Below, piece after piece: positions 7,840 through 14,736 of a DNA stretch of 64,000 bases. The number at the start of each line of letters is the position of its first letter. The stretch's first letter is position 1. A model generated the notes under the pieces. That model saw only the letters and a list, made by a program, of their open reading frames with translations. It ran no database searches and had not been told where the DNA came from. Made by a program: the position numbers and the translations under genes. The stretch lies in contig CAVTON010000001.1 in the NCBI GenBank assembly GCA_963736455.1, positions 1,736,001-1,800,000 on the forward strand, in the 5' to 3' direction. The stretch is from DAHUXD01 sp963736455 (GTDB lineage: Bacteria > Acidobacteriota > Thermoanaerobaculia > UBA5066 > Gp7-AA6).

Positions 7840-9177
7840 ATGAGAAACCGACGCCTCCTCTTCGTCGCGATCTTCCTGTTCGCGACGGCCGCCTTCGCCG
7901 CGGACGGCGAGCCTCGCCACGTGGTGATGATCTCGATCGACGGCCTGAAGCCCGAAAGCTACGTACGGGCGGACGAGCTCGGCCTGAAGGTCCCCAACTT
8001 CCGCCGCCTCATGCGCGAGGGAGCCTGGGCCGACGGCGTCGTCGGCGTTCTTCCGAGCGTAACCTATCCCTCGCACACGACGCTCATCACCGGCGTGCTT
8101 CCGAACGTGCACGGCATCGTCTCGAACCGCTACGTCGACCCGATGGGCACGAGCGGAGGCGCCTGGTACTGGTACGCGGATGCGATCCGCGTGCCTACGC
8201 TGATCTCCGCTGCCGCCGCGCGGAGGCTGCGCACGGCGGCGGTTTCCTGGCCGGTCTCGGTCGGCCTCGGCGCCACGTACGAGGTGCCGGAGTACGCCCG
8301 CCCGGGATCGACGCACTTCAGCGACCTGATGCTGCTCGCGGCTCTGTCCACGCCGGGCGTCTTTGACGACGCCGGCGGCCATCGCGGCCGCCCCTTTCCC
8401 CCCTTCAGTGAGTGGACCGACCGCGAGCGCGTCGATCTCGCCCGCTTCTTCATCGAGACGTACCGGCCTTCTCTGACTCTCCTCCACATCTTCGATACCG
8501 ACGATTCCGAGCACGAGCACGGCCCCGGGTCGCCCGAAGCGTACGCCGCGATCGAAAGGGCCGACGGCTACGTCGGTGAAATCCGGGAATCGCTGCACAA
8601 AGCCGGGATCGAGTCGACGACGCTCATTGCCATCGTCTCCGACCACGGCTTCCTGCCGATCTCGACGACGATCTATCCCAACACGCTCCTCCAGAAGGCC
8701 GGCCTGATCGAGCTCGACTCCGCGGGGAAGGTGCGGAGCTGGCGCGCGTACTTCCACGCCGACGGCGGCTCCACGGCGCTCCACCTGCGTGATCCAAAGG
8801 ATCGCGAGGCCCTCGATCGTGTCGCCCGGATCGTCGCGGAGAAGGCTGCCGACCCGTCGAACGGCATCGCCGCCGTCCTCGACGCCGCTCGCGTCCGCTC
8901 CTTCGGCGGATCCGCGCCGCTCGTCCTCGACGCCCGCCCGAGCTTCCAGTTCGGTAACGATTCGTCCGGCGCCTGGTCGCGGCCCTCGAGCTATCGCGGC
9001 ACCCATGGCTACACGCCCGACCGGCCCGACATGTATGCCTCGCTCATCGTCGCCGGCCCCTTCGACCGGCGCGGCTCGCTCGGCGTCGTGCGCATGACCC
9101 AGATCGCGCCGGCGATCGCGGACTTCCTCGGCATCGAACTGGATCCGCAGGCGGCGCAAGCGATATCGCTGAAATGA
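7840..9177 (+). CDS. exported nucleotide pyrophosphatase/phosphodiesterase-like protein
   Basis: A 445-residue alkaline-phosphatase-superfamily protein with a signal peptide (RNRRLLFVAIFLFATAAFA). The first metal site is ISIDGLKPES (about 31-40) and the nucleophile is the threonine in VTYPSHTTLITG, followed by LPNVHGI. Further ligands lie in FDTDDSEHEHGP, VSDHGF and RGTHGYTPDRPDMYASLI. This is the pattern of the NPP (ectonucleotide pyrophosphatase/phosphodiesterase) family, with two zinc ions, acting outside the cytoplasm on nucleotides or other phosphodiesters. All metal ligands appear present, so it should be active. It starts at the ATG at 7840. Confidence 0.9.
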   Translation: MRNRRLLFVAIFLFATAAFAADGEPRHVVMISIDGLKPESYVRADELGLKVPNFRRLMREGAWADGVVGVLPSVTYPSHTTLITGVLPNVHGIVSNRYVDPMGTSGGAWYWYADAIRVPTLISAAAARRLRTAAVSWPVSVGLGATYEVPEYARPGSTHFSDLMLLAALSTPGVFDDAGGHRGRPFPPFSEWTDRERVDLARFFIETYRPSLTLLHIFDTDDSEHEHGPGSPEAYAAIERADGYVGEIRESLHKAGIESTTLIAIVSDHGFLPISTTIYPNTLLQKAGLIELDSAGKVRSWRAYFHADGGSTALHLRDPKDREALDRVARIVAEKAADPSNGIAAVLDAARVRSFGGSAPLVLDARPSFQFGNDSSGAWSRPSSYRGTHGYTPDRPDMYASLIVAGPFDRRGSLGVVRMTQIAPAIADFLGIELDPQAAQAISLK

Positions 9178-9218
9178 AGTCAGCACGTCGGGATGGACAT
9201 CAACCAAGGAGCACGAAC

Positions 9219-9695
9219 ATGAAGCCGAAGAACACGATCTGCCTCTGGTACGACAAGGACGCGCTCGATGCGGCGCGTTTCTACGCGGCAACGTTTCCGA
9301 ACAGCGAGGTCACGGCCGTTCACAAGGCGCCGAGCGACTACCCGGGCGGAAAGAAGGACGACGTCCTGACGGTCGAGTTCACCGTTCTCGGCATTCCCTG
9401 CCTCGGCTTGAACGGCGGGCCGACGTTCCGGCACAGCGAGGCGTTTTCCTTCCAGGTCGCGACCGACGATCAGGCAGAGACCGACCGCTACTGGAACGCC
9501 ATCGTCGGCAACGGCGGCCAGGAGAGCCAGTGCGGCTGGTGCAAGGATCGCTGGGGCCTCTCCTGGCAGATCACGCCGCGCGCGCTGACCGACGCGCTCG
9601 CCGCGGGTGGAGACGAGGCGAAGCGTGCGTTCGCGGCCATGATGCCGATGAGGAAGATCGACGTCGCCGCCATCGAAGCAGCGCGGCGGGGCTGA
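9219..9695 (+). CDS. PhnB-like VOC protein
   Basis: A 158-residue protein of the PhnB/3-demethylubiquinone-methyltransferase-like VOC family. Diagnostic parts are ICLWYDKDALDAARFYAATFPNSEV near the N-terminus and the repeated SQCGWCKDRWGLSWQITPRAL segment. I prefer the ATG at 9219 (AAGGAG 10 nt upstream) over the ATG 45 nt earlier, because the family starts at this point. The exact reaction of these proteins is unknown despite the family name. A degenerate copy of the last 30 codons of a similar gene occurs at 12702-12794. Confidence 0.88.
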   Translation: MKPKNTICLWYDKDALDAARFYAATFPNSEVTAVHKAPSDYPGGKKDDVLTVEFTVLGIPCLGLNGGPTFRHSEAFSFQVATDDQAETDRYWNAIVGNGGQESQCGWCKDRWGLSWQITPRALTDALAAGGDEAKRAFAAMMPMRKIDVAAIEAARRG

Positions 9696-9792
9696 CGTGA
9701 CGGGTCAGTGCTGAGTCGTCCCTGTCGGGGCTGACCTCATCTCACCCCTGTCGCCTCCCCCCCGCTGCTAGACTCCGCGCCCAAGAGAGCTC

Positions 9793-12441
9793 GTGACAAT
9801 CCCTTCTGGCACGCGACTCGGCTCCTACGAGATTCTGTCGCCTCTCGGAGCAGGCGGCATGGGGGAGGTCTATCGAGCGCGGGACGCGAAGCTGGACCGG
9901 GACGTCGCGGTCAAGGTTCTGCCGCAGGCCGTCGCCAACGATCCGGACTCCCTCGCGCGGTTCGAGCGCGAGGCCAAGGCGGTCGCGGCGCTGTCGCACC
10001 CGAACATCCTCGCGATCTACGACTTCGGCTCGCAGGACGGCGTGGCCTACGCCGTCACGGAGTTGCTCGACGGCGACACGCTGCGCGGCAAGCTCGACGC
10101 CGGCCCGCTCGCTCAGCGCCCGGCCATCGACTGGGCGCTCCAGATCACGAAGGGCCTCTCCGCCGCGCACGAGAAGGGCATCGTCCATCGGGATCTGAAG
10201 CCCGAGAACGTCTTCGTCACGAGGGCCGGGCACGTGAAGATCCTGGACTTCGGCCTGGCGAAGAAGGTCGACGACGCGTCGCCGAACGCGCAGACCAGCG
10301 CGCCGACGGGAACGGGCCACACCGAGCCGGGCAGTGTGATGGGGACGATGGGCTACATGTCGCCCGAGCAGGTGAAGGGCCAGCCGGTCGACCCGCGTTC
10401 GGACATCTTCGCGTTCGGGGCGGTCCTTTACGAGATGCTCTCGGGCAAGCGCGCGTTCCGGCGCGACACGAGCGCGGAGACGATCGCGGCGATCCTGACG
10501 CAGGAGCCGCCGGAGCTGACGGAGTCCGGCCGGAACGTGTCGCCGGCACTCGATCACGTCGTGAGGCACTGCCTCGAGAAGGAGCCGCGCAACCGGTTCC
10601 AGTCCGCGCAGGATGTGGCATTCGCCCTTTCCGAAGCGTCGGGCGCGACGACGATCACGAGCGGAGCCGCCCCGGCCATGCCGGCGCCGCGCCACAAGCG
10701 GTGGATCGCCGTCGTCGCGGCGATCGCCGTCGTCGCCGCCGCGGGCCTCCTTCTCGCGCGGCGGCCTTCACGACGCGGGACCGCGGGCGGCGCCGCCGGC
10801 GTCAAGCGAGTCGCCGTCCTCCCCTTCGAAAATCTCGGCTCGCCCGACGAGGACTACTTCGCCGACGGCATGGCCGACGAGATCCGCGGCAAGCTGACGA
10901 ACCTGCACGGCGTCCAGGTCATCGCCCGCGGCAGCTCGACGCCGTACAGGAAGACGAACAAGACGCCCAAGCAGATCGCCGAGGAGCTCAACGTCGAGTA
11001 CCTGCTGACGGCGACTGTCCGTTCCGACAAGAGCGGCGGCGCACCGCGCGTCCAGGTCCGCCCCGAGCTCGTCGACGTCTCGCAGCCAGACACGCCCACC
11101 TCCAAATGGCAGCAGACCTTCGACGCGCCGCTCACGGATGTCTTCAAGGTCCAGTCCGACGTCGCCTCGCAGGTGGCGCAGGCCCTCGGCGTCGCGCTCG
11201 GCGCGTCGCAGCAGAAGGGGCTCTCGGACCGGCCGACCGAGAACATGGCCGCGTACGAGGCGTTCCTCAGGGGCGAGGCAGCGGGATCGAATCTCTCGCG
11301 CATCGACCAGGCGAGCGTCCGCAAGGCGGTGGCCTTCTACGAGCAGGCCGTGCAGCTCGACCCGAAGTTCGCGCAGGCCTGGACCCAGCTGGCAACGGGC
11401 CGGTCGCAGCTCTATACCAACGGACCGCCTGACGCGCACCTGAAGGAAGAAGCGAAGAAGGCGGCGGATAAGGCGATGTCCCTCTCCCCCGACCACTGGG
11501 GGCCCCTCGCCATGGCGACTTACGAGCGGTTCGTCGAGTCGAACTCCCGGGCCGCGCTCGAGGTGCTCGGTCGCCTTCAGGCTTCGGGAGACGCCGAGAT
11601 CCTGCGGAGAACCGGGGCGGCCGAGATCGACCTCGGCCGGCTCGACTCGGGCCTTCAGCACCTGCGTGAGGCGCAGCGCCTCGATCCCCGTTCCCCCGCC
11701 GCGCTGTACCAGGTCGCCCACGCGCTCCTTGCGCTGCGACGATACGCCGAAGCACGGCAGACCATCGACCTCGCTCTGGCGCTCGCTCCCGGAAATTTCA
11801 CCCTCATCGGAAGCCGCGCGATGACGTTCCTCGGGGAAGGCAATCTCGAGGGAGCGCGCGCATCGATCGCGGAGACGGCGAAAGGCGTCGATCCCAGAGT
11901 CCTGGTCGCCAACCTCGCCCAGACCAACGATCTCGGCTGGGTTCTGACCGATCCCCAGAGGGACACGCTTCCGACCCTGACTCGCGAGGACTTCGACGGG
12001 GACGAGGCATCTCTCGCGCTCTGCCTGGCGCAGCTGTACGGATGGAAGGGCGACGCCGCGGCCGCCCGTCCGTGGGCGGAGAAGGCCCGGCGCGCCTTCG
12101 AAGATCAGTTGCGTGTCAATCCGGACGACGCTCAGCGACATGCGTTGCTCGGTTGGGCGCTCTCCTACCTCGGCCGCAACGAAGACGCGGTTCGGGAATG
12201 CCGGCGAGCCATCGAACTGGTGCCGGTCGAGAGTGATATCGATGTCGGCGCCTACAACCTCGAACTGCTCGCCAAGGTCTACACGGTCGTCGGGCAGCAC
12301 GACAAGGCGATCGACACACTCGAGGACCTCCTCAAGGCGCCGTTCTGGGTTTCGAATCGCTCCATCGCGATCGATCCCAACTACGCGCCGCTGCGCAGCG
12401 AACCGCGGTTCCAGAAGCTCGTCGCCGGGGGTCAGTCCTGA
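9793..12441 (+). CDS. membrane-anchored Ser/Thr kinase with FlgO-like and TPR domains
   Basis: An 882-residue protein from the GTG at 9793. Kinase domain: glycine loop GAGGMGEV (19-26), ATP lysine K41, HRDLKPEN at 132-139, DFG aspartate 152, and the SPEQVKGQPVDPRSDIFAFG activation segment. A single membrane helix (about 303-322, WIAVVAAIAVVAAAGLLLA) links it to an extracytoplasmic FlgO/TolB-like domain (VAVLPFENLGS, DEDYFADGMADEIRGKL) and about eight TPRs to the end. The layout suggests an outside sensor module controlling an inside kinase. The last four codons and the stop lie inside a copy of the dispersed CTGACCCC motif on the other strand, so the natural C-terminus may have been RFQKLVAG plus a few residues, as in its relatives. 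Confidence 0.92.
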   Translation: MTIPSGTRLGSYEILSPLGAGGMGEVYRARDAKLDRDVAVKVLPQAVANDPDSLARFEREAKAVAALSHPNILAIYDFGSQDGVAYAVTELLDGDTLRGKLDAGPLAQRPAIDWALQITKGLSAAHEKGIVHRDLKPENVFVTRAGHVKILDFGLAKKVDDASPNAQTSAPTGTGHTEPGSVMGTMGYMSPEQVKGQPVDPRSDIFAFGAVLYEMLSGKRAFRRDTSAETIAAILTQEPPELTESGRNVSPALDHVVRHCLEKEPRNRFQSAQDVAFALSEASGATTITSGAAPAMPAPRHKRWIAVVAAIAVVAAAGLLLARRPSRRGTAGGAAGVKRVAVLPFENLGSPDEDYFADGMADEIRGKLTNLHGVQVIARGSSTPYRKTNKTPKQIAEELNVEYLLTATVRSDKSGGAPRVQVRPELVDVSQPDTPTSKWQQTFDAPLTDVFKVQSDVASQVAQALGVALGASQQKGLSDRPTENMAAYEAFLRGEAAGSNLSRIDQASVRKAVAFYEQAVQLDPKFAQAWTQLATGRSQLYTNGPPDAHLKEEAKKAADKAMSLSPDHWGPLAMATYERFVESNSRAALEVLGRLQASGDAEILRRTGAAEIDLGRLDSGLQHLREAQRLDPRSPAALYQVAHALLALRRYAEARQTIDLALALAPGNFTLIGSRAMTFLGEGNLEGARASIAETAKGVDPRVLVANLAQTNDLGWVLTDPQRDTLPTLTREDFDGDEASLALCLAQLYGWKGDAAAARPWAEKARRAFEDQLRVNPDDAQRHALLGWALSYLGRNEDAVRECRRAIELVPVESDIDVGAYNLELLAKVYTVVGQHDKAIDTLEDLLKAPFWVSNRSIAIDPNYAPLRSEPRFQKLVAGGQS

Positions 12442-12456
12442 TTTCTGATTTCGCGG
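12427..12456 (-). repeat. dispersed CTGACCCC motif, copy 4 (contains the kinase stop codon)
   Basis: A complete copy in reverse orientation, reading GGGGTCAGTCCTGATTTC and on into TGATTTCGCG on the plus strand. The stop codon of the kinase gene (12439-12441) is the TGA inside the motif, so the motif encodes the protein's final residues GGQS. Confidence 0.8.
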
Positions 12457-12613
12457 GACGTCCCGTCGTTCCAATCCGATGACGAGGCGACACGGCGCTC
12501 GCCCGCCGGGAGAATCCTCTCGAGCGAGACCCCACCCTCCGAGCCCGCCTGCGGCGCCTCACCGACACCCTCCTCCGCGCCGCCTCCCACCCCGGGACTG
12601 GCCCCATTTCTCG

Positions 12614-12661
12614 CTACGCAACAATCCGCGGTTCCAGAAGCTCGTCGCGGGAGCGAAGTGA
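12614..12661 (+). pseudogene. orphan 3' tail of a kinase-TPR gene
   Basis: A 15-codon remnant reading LRNNPRFQKLVAGAK then TGA, almost identical to the C-terminal end of the intact kinase at 9793-12441 (RSEPRFQKLVAGG). No other part of a kinase gene is visible upstream; 12457-12613 is proline/arginine-coding, low-complexity, GC-rich DNA. It is followed 5 bp later by a copy of the dispersed motif. The gap 12442-12811 therefore holds two motif copies and two gene tails, but no intact gene. Confidence 0.75.
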
Positions 12662-12666
12662 GTCTC

Positions 12667-12685
12667 GCAAATCAGGACTGACCCC
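12667..12685 (+). repeat. dispersed CTGACCCC motif, copy 5
   Basis: A short copy (GCAAATCAGGACTGACCCC) lying between the orphan kinase tail and the orphan PhnB-like tail. Confidence 0.75.
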
Positions 12686-12701
12686 TTTTCGACTCCTGGC
12701 G

Positions 12702-12794
12702 AATCCACCTCACGTTCTGACCGAAGCGCTCGCGGCTGGCGGAGACGTGGCGAAGCGGGCGGTCATGAAACTTTCTGCAGCCTCCGCGTGTTGA
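12702..12794 (+). pseudogene. orphan 3' tail of a PhnB-like VOC gene
   Basis: Thirty codons read NPPHVLTEALAAGGDVAKRA and on to SAASAC, then TGA at 12792-12794. The LTEALAAGGDVAKRA part matches LTDALAAGGDEAKRA near the C-terminus of the intact PhnB-like protein at 9219-9695. The first four fifths of the gene are missing. The stop overlaps the upstream region of the DHFR-like gene by only 17 bp. Confidence 0.72.
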
Positions 12795-12811
12795 AGCCTG
12801 ACGGGGGCCGC

Positions 12812-13405
12812 ATGCGGAAGCTGATCGCCGGAATGAAGATCTCGCTCGACGGAGAGTACGAGGGCGCCGAAGGAATGGCGGACTGGGTCGAGGCCTGGTC
12901 CAACGACTACGACGTGTTGCCGGAGATCGACGCCTGCATTCTCGGCGGGGGCATGTACTCCGGCTACGAAGGCTACTGGACGGGAATCCAGAACGAGCCC
13001 GAGAAGTCCCATTGGATCACCGGCAAGGCGCCGACGGCGGGCGAACTCGAATGGGCCCGCGTCGGAGCGAAGCTTCCGCACTACGTGCTGTCGAGCAAGC
13101 CGATCTCCGCACAATGGCCCAACACCCGATTCCTTCGGAGTCTCGATGACGTCGCGGCGCTCAAGAGTCAGCCGGGCAAGAGCATCTATCTCGTCGGCGG
13201 CGGGCGCACCACGGCGAACCTCATCGATTCCGGCCTCGTGGACGAGCTCCGGCTCATCGTCTATCCGTTGATCGCCGGGAAAGGGAAGGACCTGTTCGCG
13301 AGCGCATCACGACGGAAGACGCTCGAGCTGAGAACGGTGAAGCCGCTGGACGGCGGGAAGATCTTCCTGACCTACGGGATCCTGAAATCAGCAAAACAAG
13401 ACTGA
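12812..13405 (+). CDS. dihydrofolate reductase/RibD C-terminal-domain protein
   Basis: A 197-residue reductase-fold protein. The ATG at 12812 gives MRKLIAGMKISLDGEYEG, the normal start of this family; the GTG 24 nt upstream lies inside the orphan PhnB tail. The nucleotide-binding loop is IYLVGGGRTTANLIDSGLVDELRL (about 127-150), followed by VYPLIAGKGKDLF. Proteins of this type reduce pteridine-like or unknown substrates with NADPH; real folate reduction is not implied. The last codons (SAKQD) and the stop are supplied by a copy of the dispersed motif. Confidence 0.88.
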   Translation: MRKLIAGMKISLDGEYEGAEGMADWVEAWSNDYDVLPEIDACILGGGMYSGYEGYWTGIQNEPEKSHWITGKAPTAGELEWARVGAKLPHYVLSSKPISAQWPNTRFLRSLDDVAALKSQPGKSIYLVGGGRTTANLIDSGLVDELRLIVYPLIAGKGKDLFASASRRKTLELRTVKPLDGGKIFLTYGILKSAKQD

Positions 13406-13408
13406 CCC
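13385..13408 (+). repeat. dispersed CTGACCCC motif, copy 6 (contains the reductase stop codon)
   Basis: Reads AAATCAGCAAAACAAGACTG then ACCC. The stop codon at 13403-13405 is the TGA inside CTGACCC, and the motif encodes the reductase's last residues KSAKQD. Confidence 0.8.
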
Positions 13409-13435
13409 ATTTCCATTGCCGGAGCACTCCAAACT

Positions 13436-13471
13436 CCCTCTCCCCGTGAGGGGAGAGGGTTGGGGTGAGGG
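13436..13471. repeat. REP-like hairpin repeat (CCCTCTCCCC...GGGGAGAGGG)
   Basis: A hairpin with arms CCCTCTCCCC and GGGGAGAGGG around a GTGA loop, continued by TTGGGGTGAGGG. This is a well-known type of short extragenic repeat found in many unrelated bacteria. A relative in the opposite orientation lies at 25563-25622. It sits just upstream of the start of the gene at 13493. Confidence 0.7.
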
Positions 13472-13492
13472 TCCAATGCTATGGTCTTGCGC

Positions 13493-13891
13493 ATGCGAAC
13501 AACCCTTTGGATTGTCCTCTGCGCCGTGCTCCTGCTTCCCCTCTCGGCGTTCGCCGCCGAGGGCATCGGCGGAACTTACGCCGGTACCTACACCAACAAG
13601 GCGGGCAAGAGCGGCGACTATCAGCTCACCTTCACGCCGGGCCAGGGCGGCAACTGGACCGGCGAAGTCGTCGCCGTACTCGATGGGCAGCCGACGAAAT
13701 CGACCATGACCTCGCTCGCCGTGAAGGGCGACTCGATCGAAGCCGCCTACGACTTCCAGGTCAAGGGCAATAAGGCCTCTTCCCGGATCAAGGGCACGCG
13801 GACCGGCGAGACGTTATCGGGCACGTTCGAAACCCTGTACAAGGGCAAGGTCGTCGACACGGGTACGTGGAAGACGAGCCGGAAAAAGTAA
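13493..13891 (+). CDS. small exported hypothetical protein
   Basis: A 132-residue protein with a clear signal peptide (RTTLWIVLCAVLLLPLSAFA, cleavage near residue 20). The mature part is rich in Gly, Thr and Lys with alternating beta-strand character (GTYAGTYTNKAGKSGDYQL, EVVAVLDGQ, SRIKGTRTGETLSGTFETL), suggesting a small beta barrel or sandwich. I do not recognise a named family. An in-frame ATG 12 nt upstream (13481) would add VLR to the signal peptide; neither start has a strong ribosome site. A 9-codon relic of the end of a related gene (GTWTTSRKK then stop) lies at 14651-14680. Confidence 0.78.
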   Translation: MRTTLWIVLCAVLLLPLSAFAAEGIGGTYAGTYTNKAGKSGDYQLTFTPGQGGNWTGEVVAVLDGQPTKSTMTSLAVKGDSIEAAYDFQVKGNKASSRIKGTRTGETLSGTFETLYKGKVVDTGTWKTSRKK

Positions 13892-13933
13892 TCTGAGACT
13901 CGAGACTGACCAATCCGTCTTCGGAGGAATGCG

Positions 13934-14422
13934 ATGAACACGCGTGAGTATTTCGCCCAGTGCTTCAAGTCCGAAAAGCCCCGGTTCGTCCGTGTCCTTC
14001 AGGCGGTCCCGGCGGACAAGGCGGGTCACAAGCCGCATGAGAGATCGACGTCGGCCGGCGACATCGCGTGGCTGATCGCGAGCGAGTGGGGCGATGCGTG
14101 CGAGCTCCTGGACAAAGGCGAAGTCAACTACGTGCAGAGGCCTGCGCCCGCGAAGGTGTCGGACTCGGTCGCGGCGTTCGAGAAGAATGCCGAGGGGATC
14201 GAGAACCGGCTGTCCCGGCTCGACGACGCCGCATGGGATCGGAAAGCGCGCTTCCTGATGGACGGCAACGTCGCCTGGGAGGCGCCGCTCGGCGACATGC
14301 TCTACGGCTTCCTCTTCGACGCGATCCACCACCGCGGCCAGCTCTCGAGCTACCTCCGGCCGATGGGCGCGAAAGTCCCCTCCATCTACGGACCCTCCGC
14401 CGACGACCCGGGCCAGACCTGA
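13934..14422 (+). CDS. DinB-family protein
   Basis: A 162-residue four-helix-bundle protein of the DinB/YfiT-like group, starting at an ATG with GGAGG 6 nt upstream. The family's metal-binding histidines are partly visible: HHRGQLSSYLRPMG near residue 138 is the canonical third-helix motif. The first-helix histidine is replaced or shifted (TSAGDIAWLIASEWGDA). Members bind nickel or zinc and some act as thiol-dependent transferases; a function in DNA damage is historical and not shown for this subgroup. The neighbouring genes do not clarify its role. Confidence 0.87.
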   Translation: MNTREYFAQCFKSEKPRFVRVLQAVPADKAGHKPHERSTSAGDIAWLIASEWGDACELLDKGEVNYVQRPAPAKVSDSVAAFEKNAEGIENRLSRLDDAAWDRKARFLMDGNVAWEAPLGDMLYGFLFDAIHHRGQLSSYLRPMGAKVPSIYGPSADDPGQT

Positions 14423-14432
14423 GTTCCGGCGA

Positions 14433-14710
14433 GGGGTCGGTCTTGACTTGCTGACTTCGCGTCGAGGATTCCGTCTCACCCGCCCTCGCGAAAATCAGGG
14501 CTGACCCCGATTAGCCGGGCTGGCGGAGCGTGCAGCCGCTTTCGAAGTCAGCAAACCAAGACTGACCCCATCTCCCCGCGGCCTCACTCTCCCGCTTCGC
14601 GCCGCCGCCCCCCGGCCGAAATCAGAAATCAGGGCTGACCCCATTACCGAGGCACCTGGACGACGAGCCGGAAGAAGTAACGCGGGACAGGGTCAGTCCT
14701 GATTTTGCCG
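14433..14710. repeat. cluster of five dispersed CTGACCCC motifs
   Basis: The 314-bp gap 14423-14736 is built largely of five copies of the motif: 14433-14461 (reverse), 14487-14508, 14543-14569 and 14618-14642 (forward), and 14690-14710 (reverse). A sixth partial copy (CCAGCCCTGATT) follows at about 14720. Several copies carry the full extension TTCGAAGTCAGCAAACCAAG that lies outside the core. A 9-codon gene relic is embedded at 14651-14680. No intact gene is present. Confidence 0.8.
14651..14680 (+). pseudogene. 9-codon relic of the exported hypothetical protein gene
   Basis: Reads GTWTTSRKK then TAA, almost identical to the last codons (GTWKTSRKK then TAA) of the gene at 13493-13891, and is embedded between motif copies. 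It is too short to be certain on its own, but the codon-level similarity including the stop is striking. Confidence 0.6.
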
Positions 14711-14736
14711 ACAACCCGGGCCAGCCCTGATTGCGT

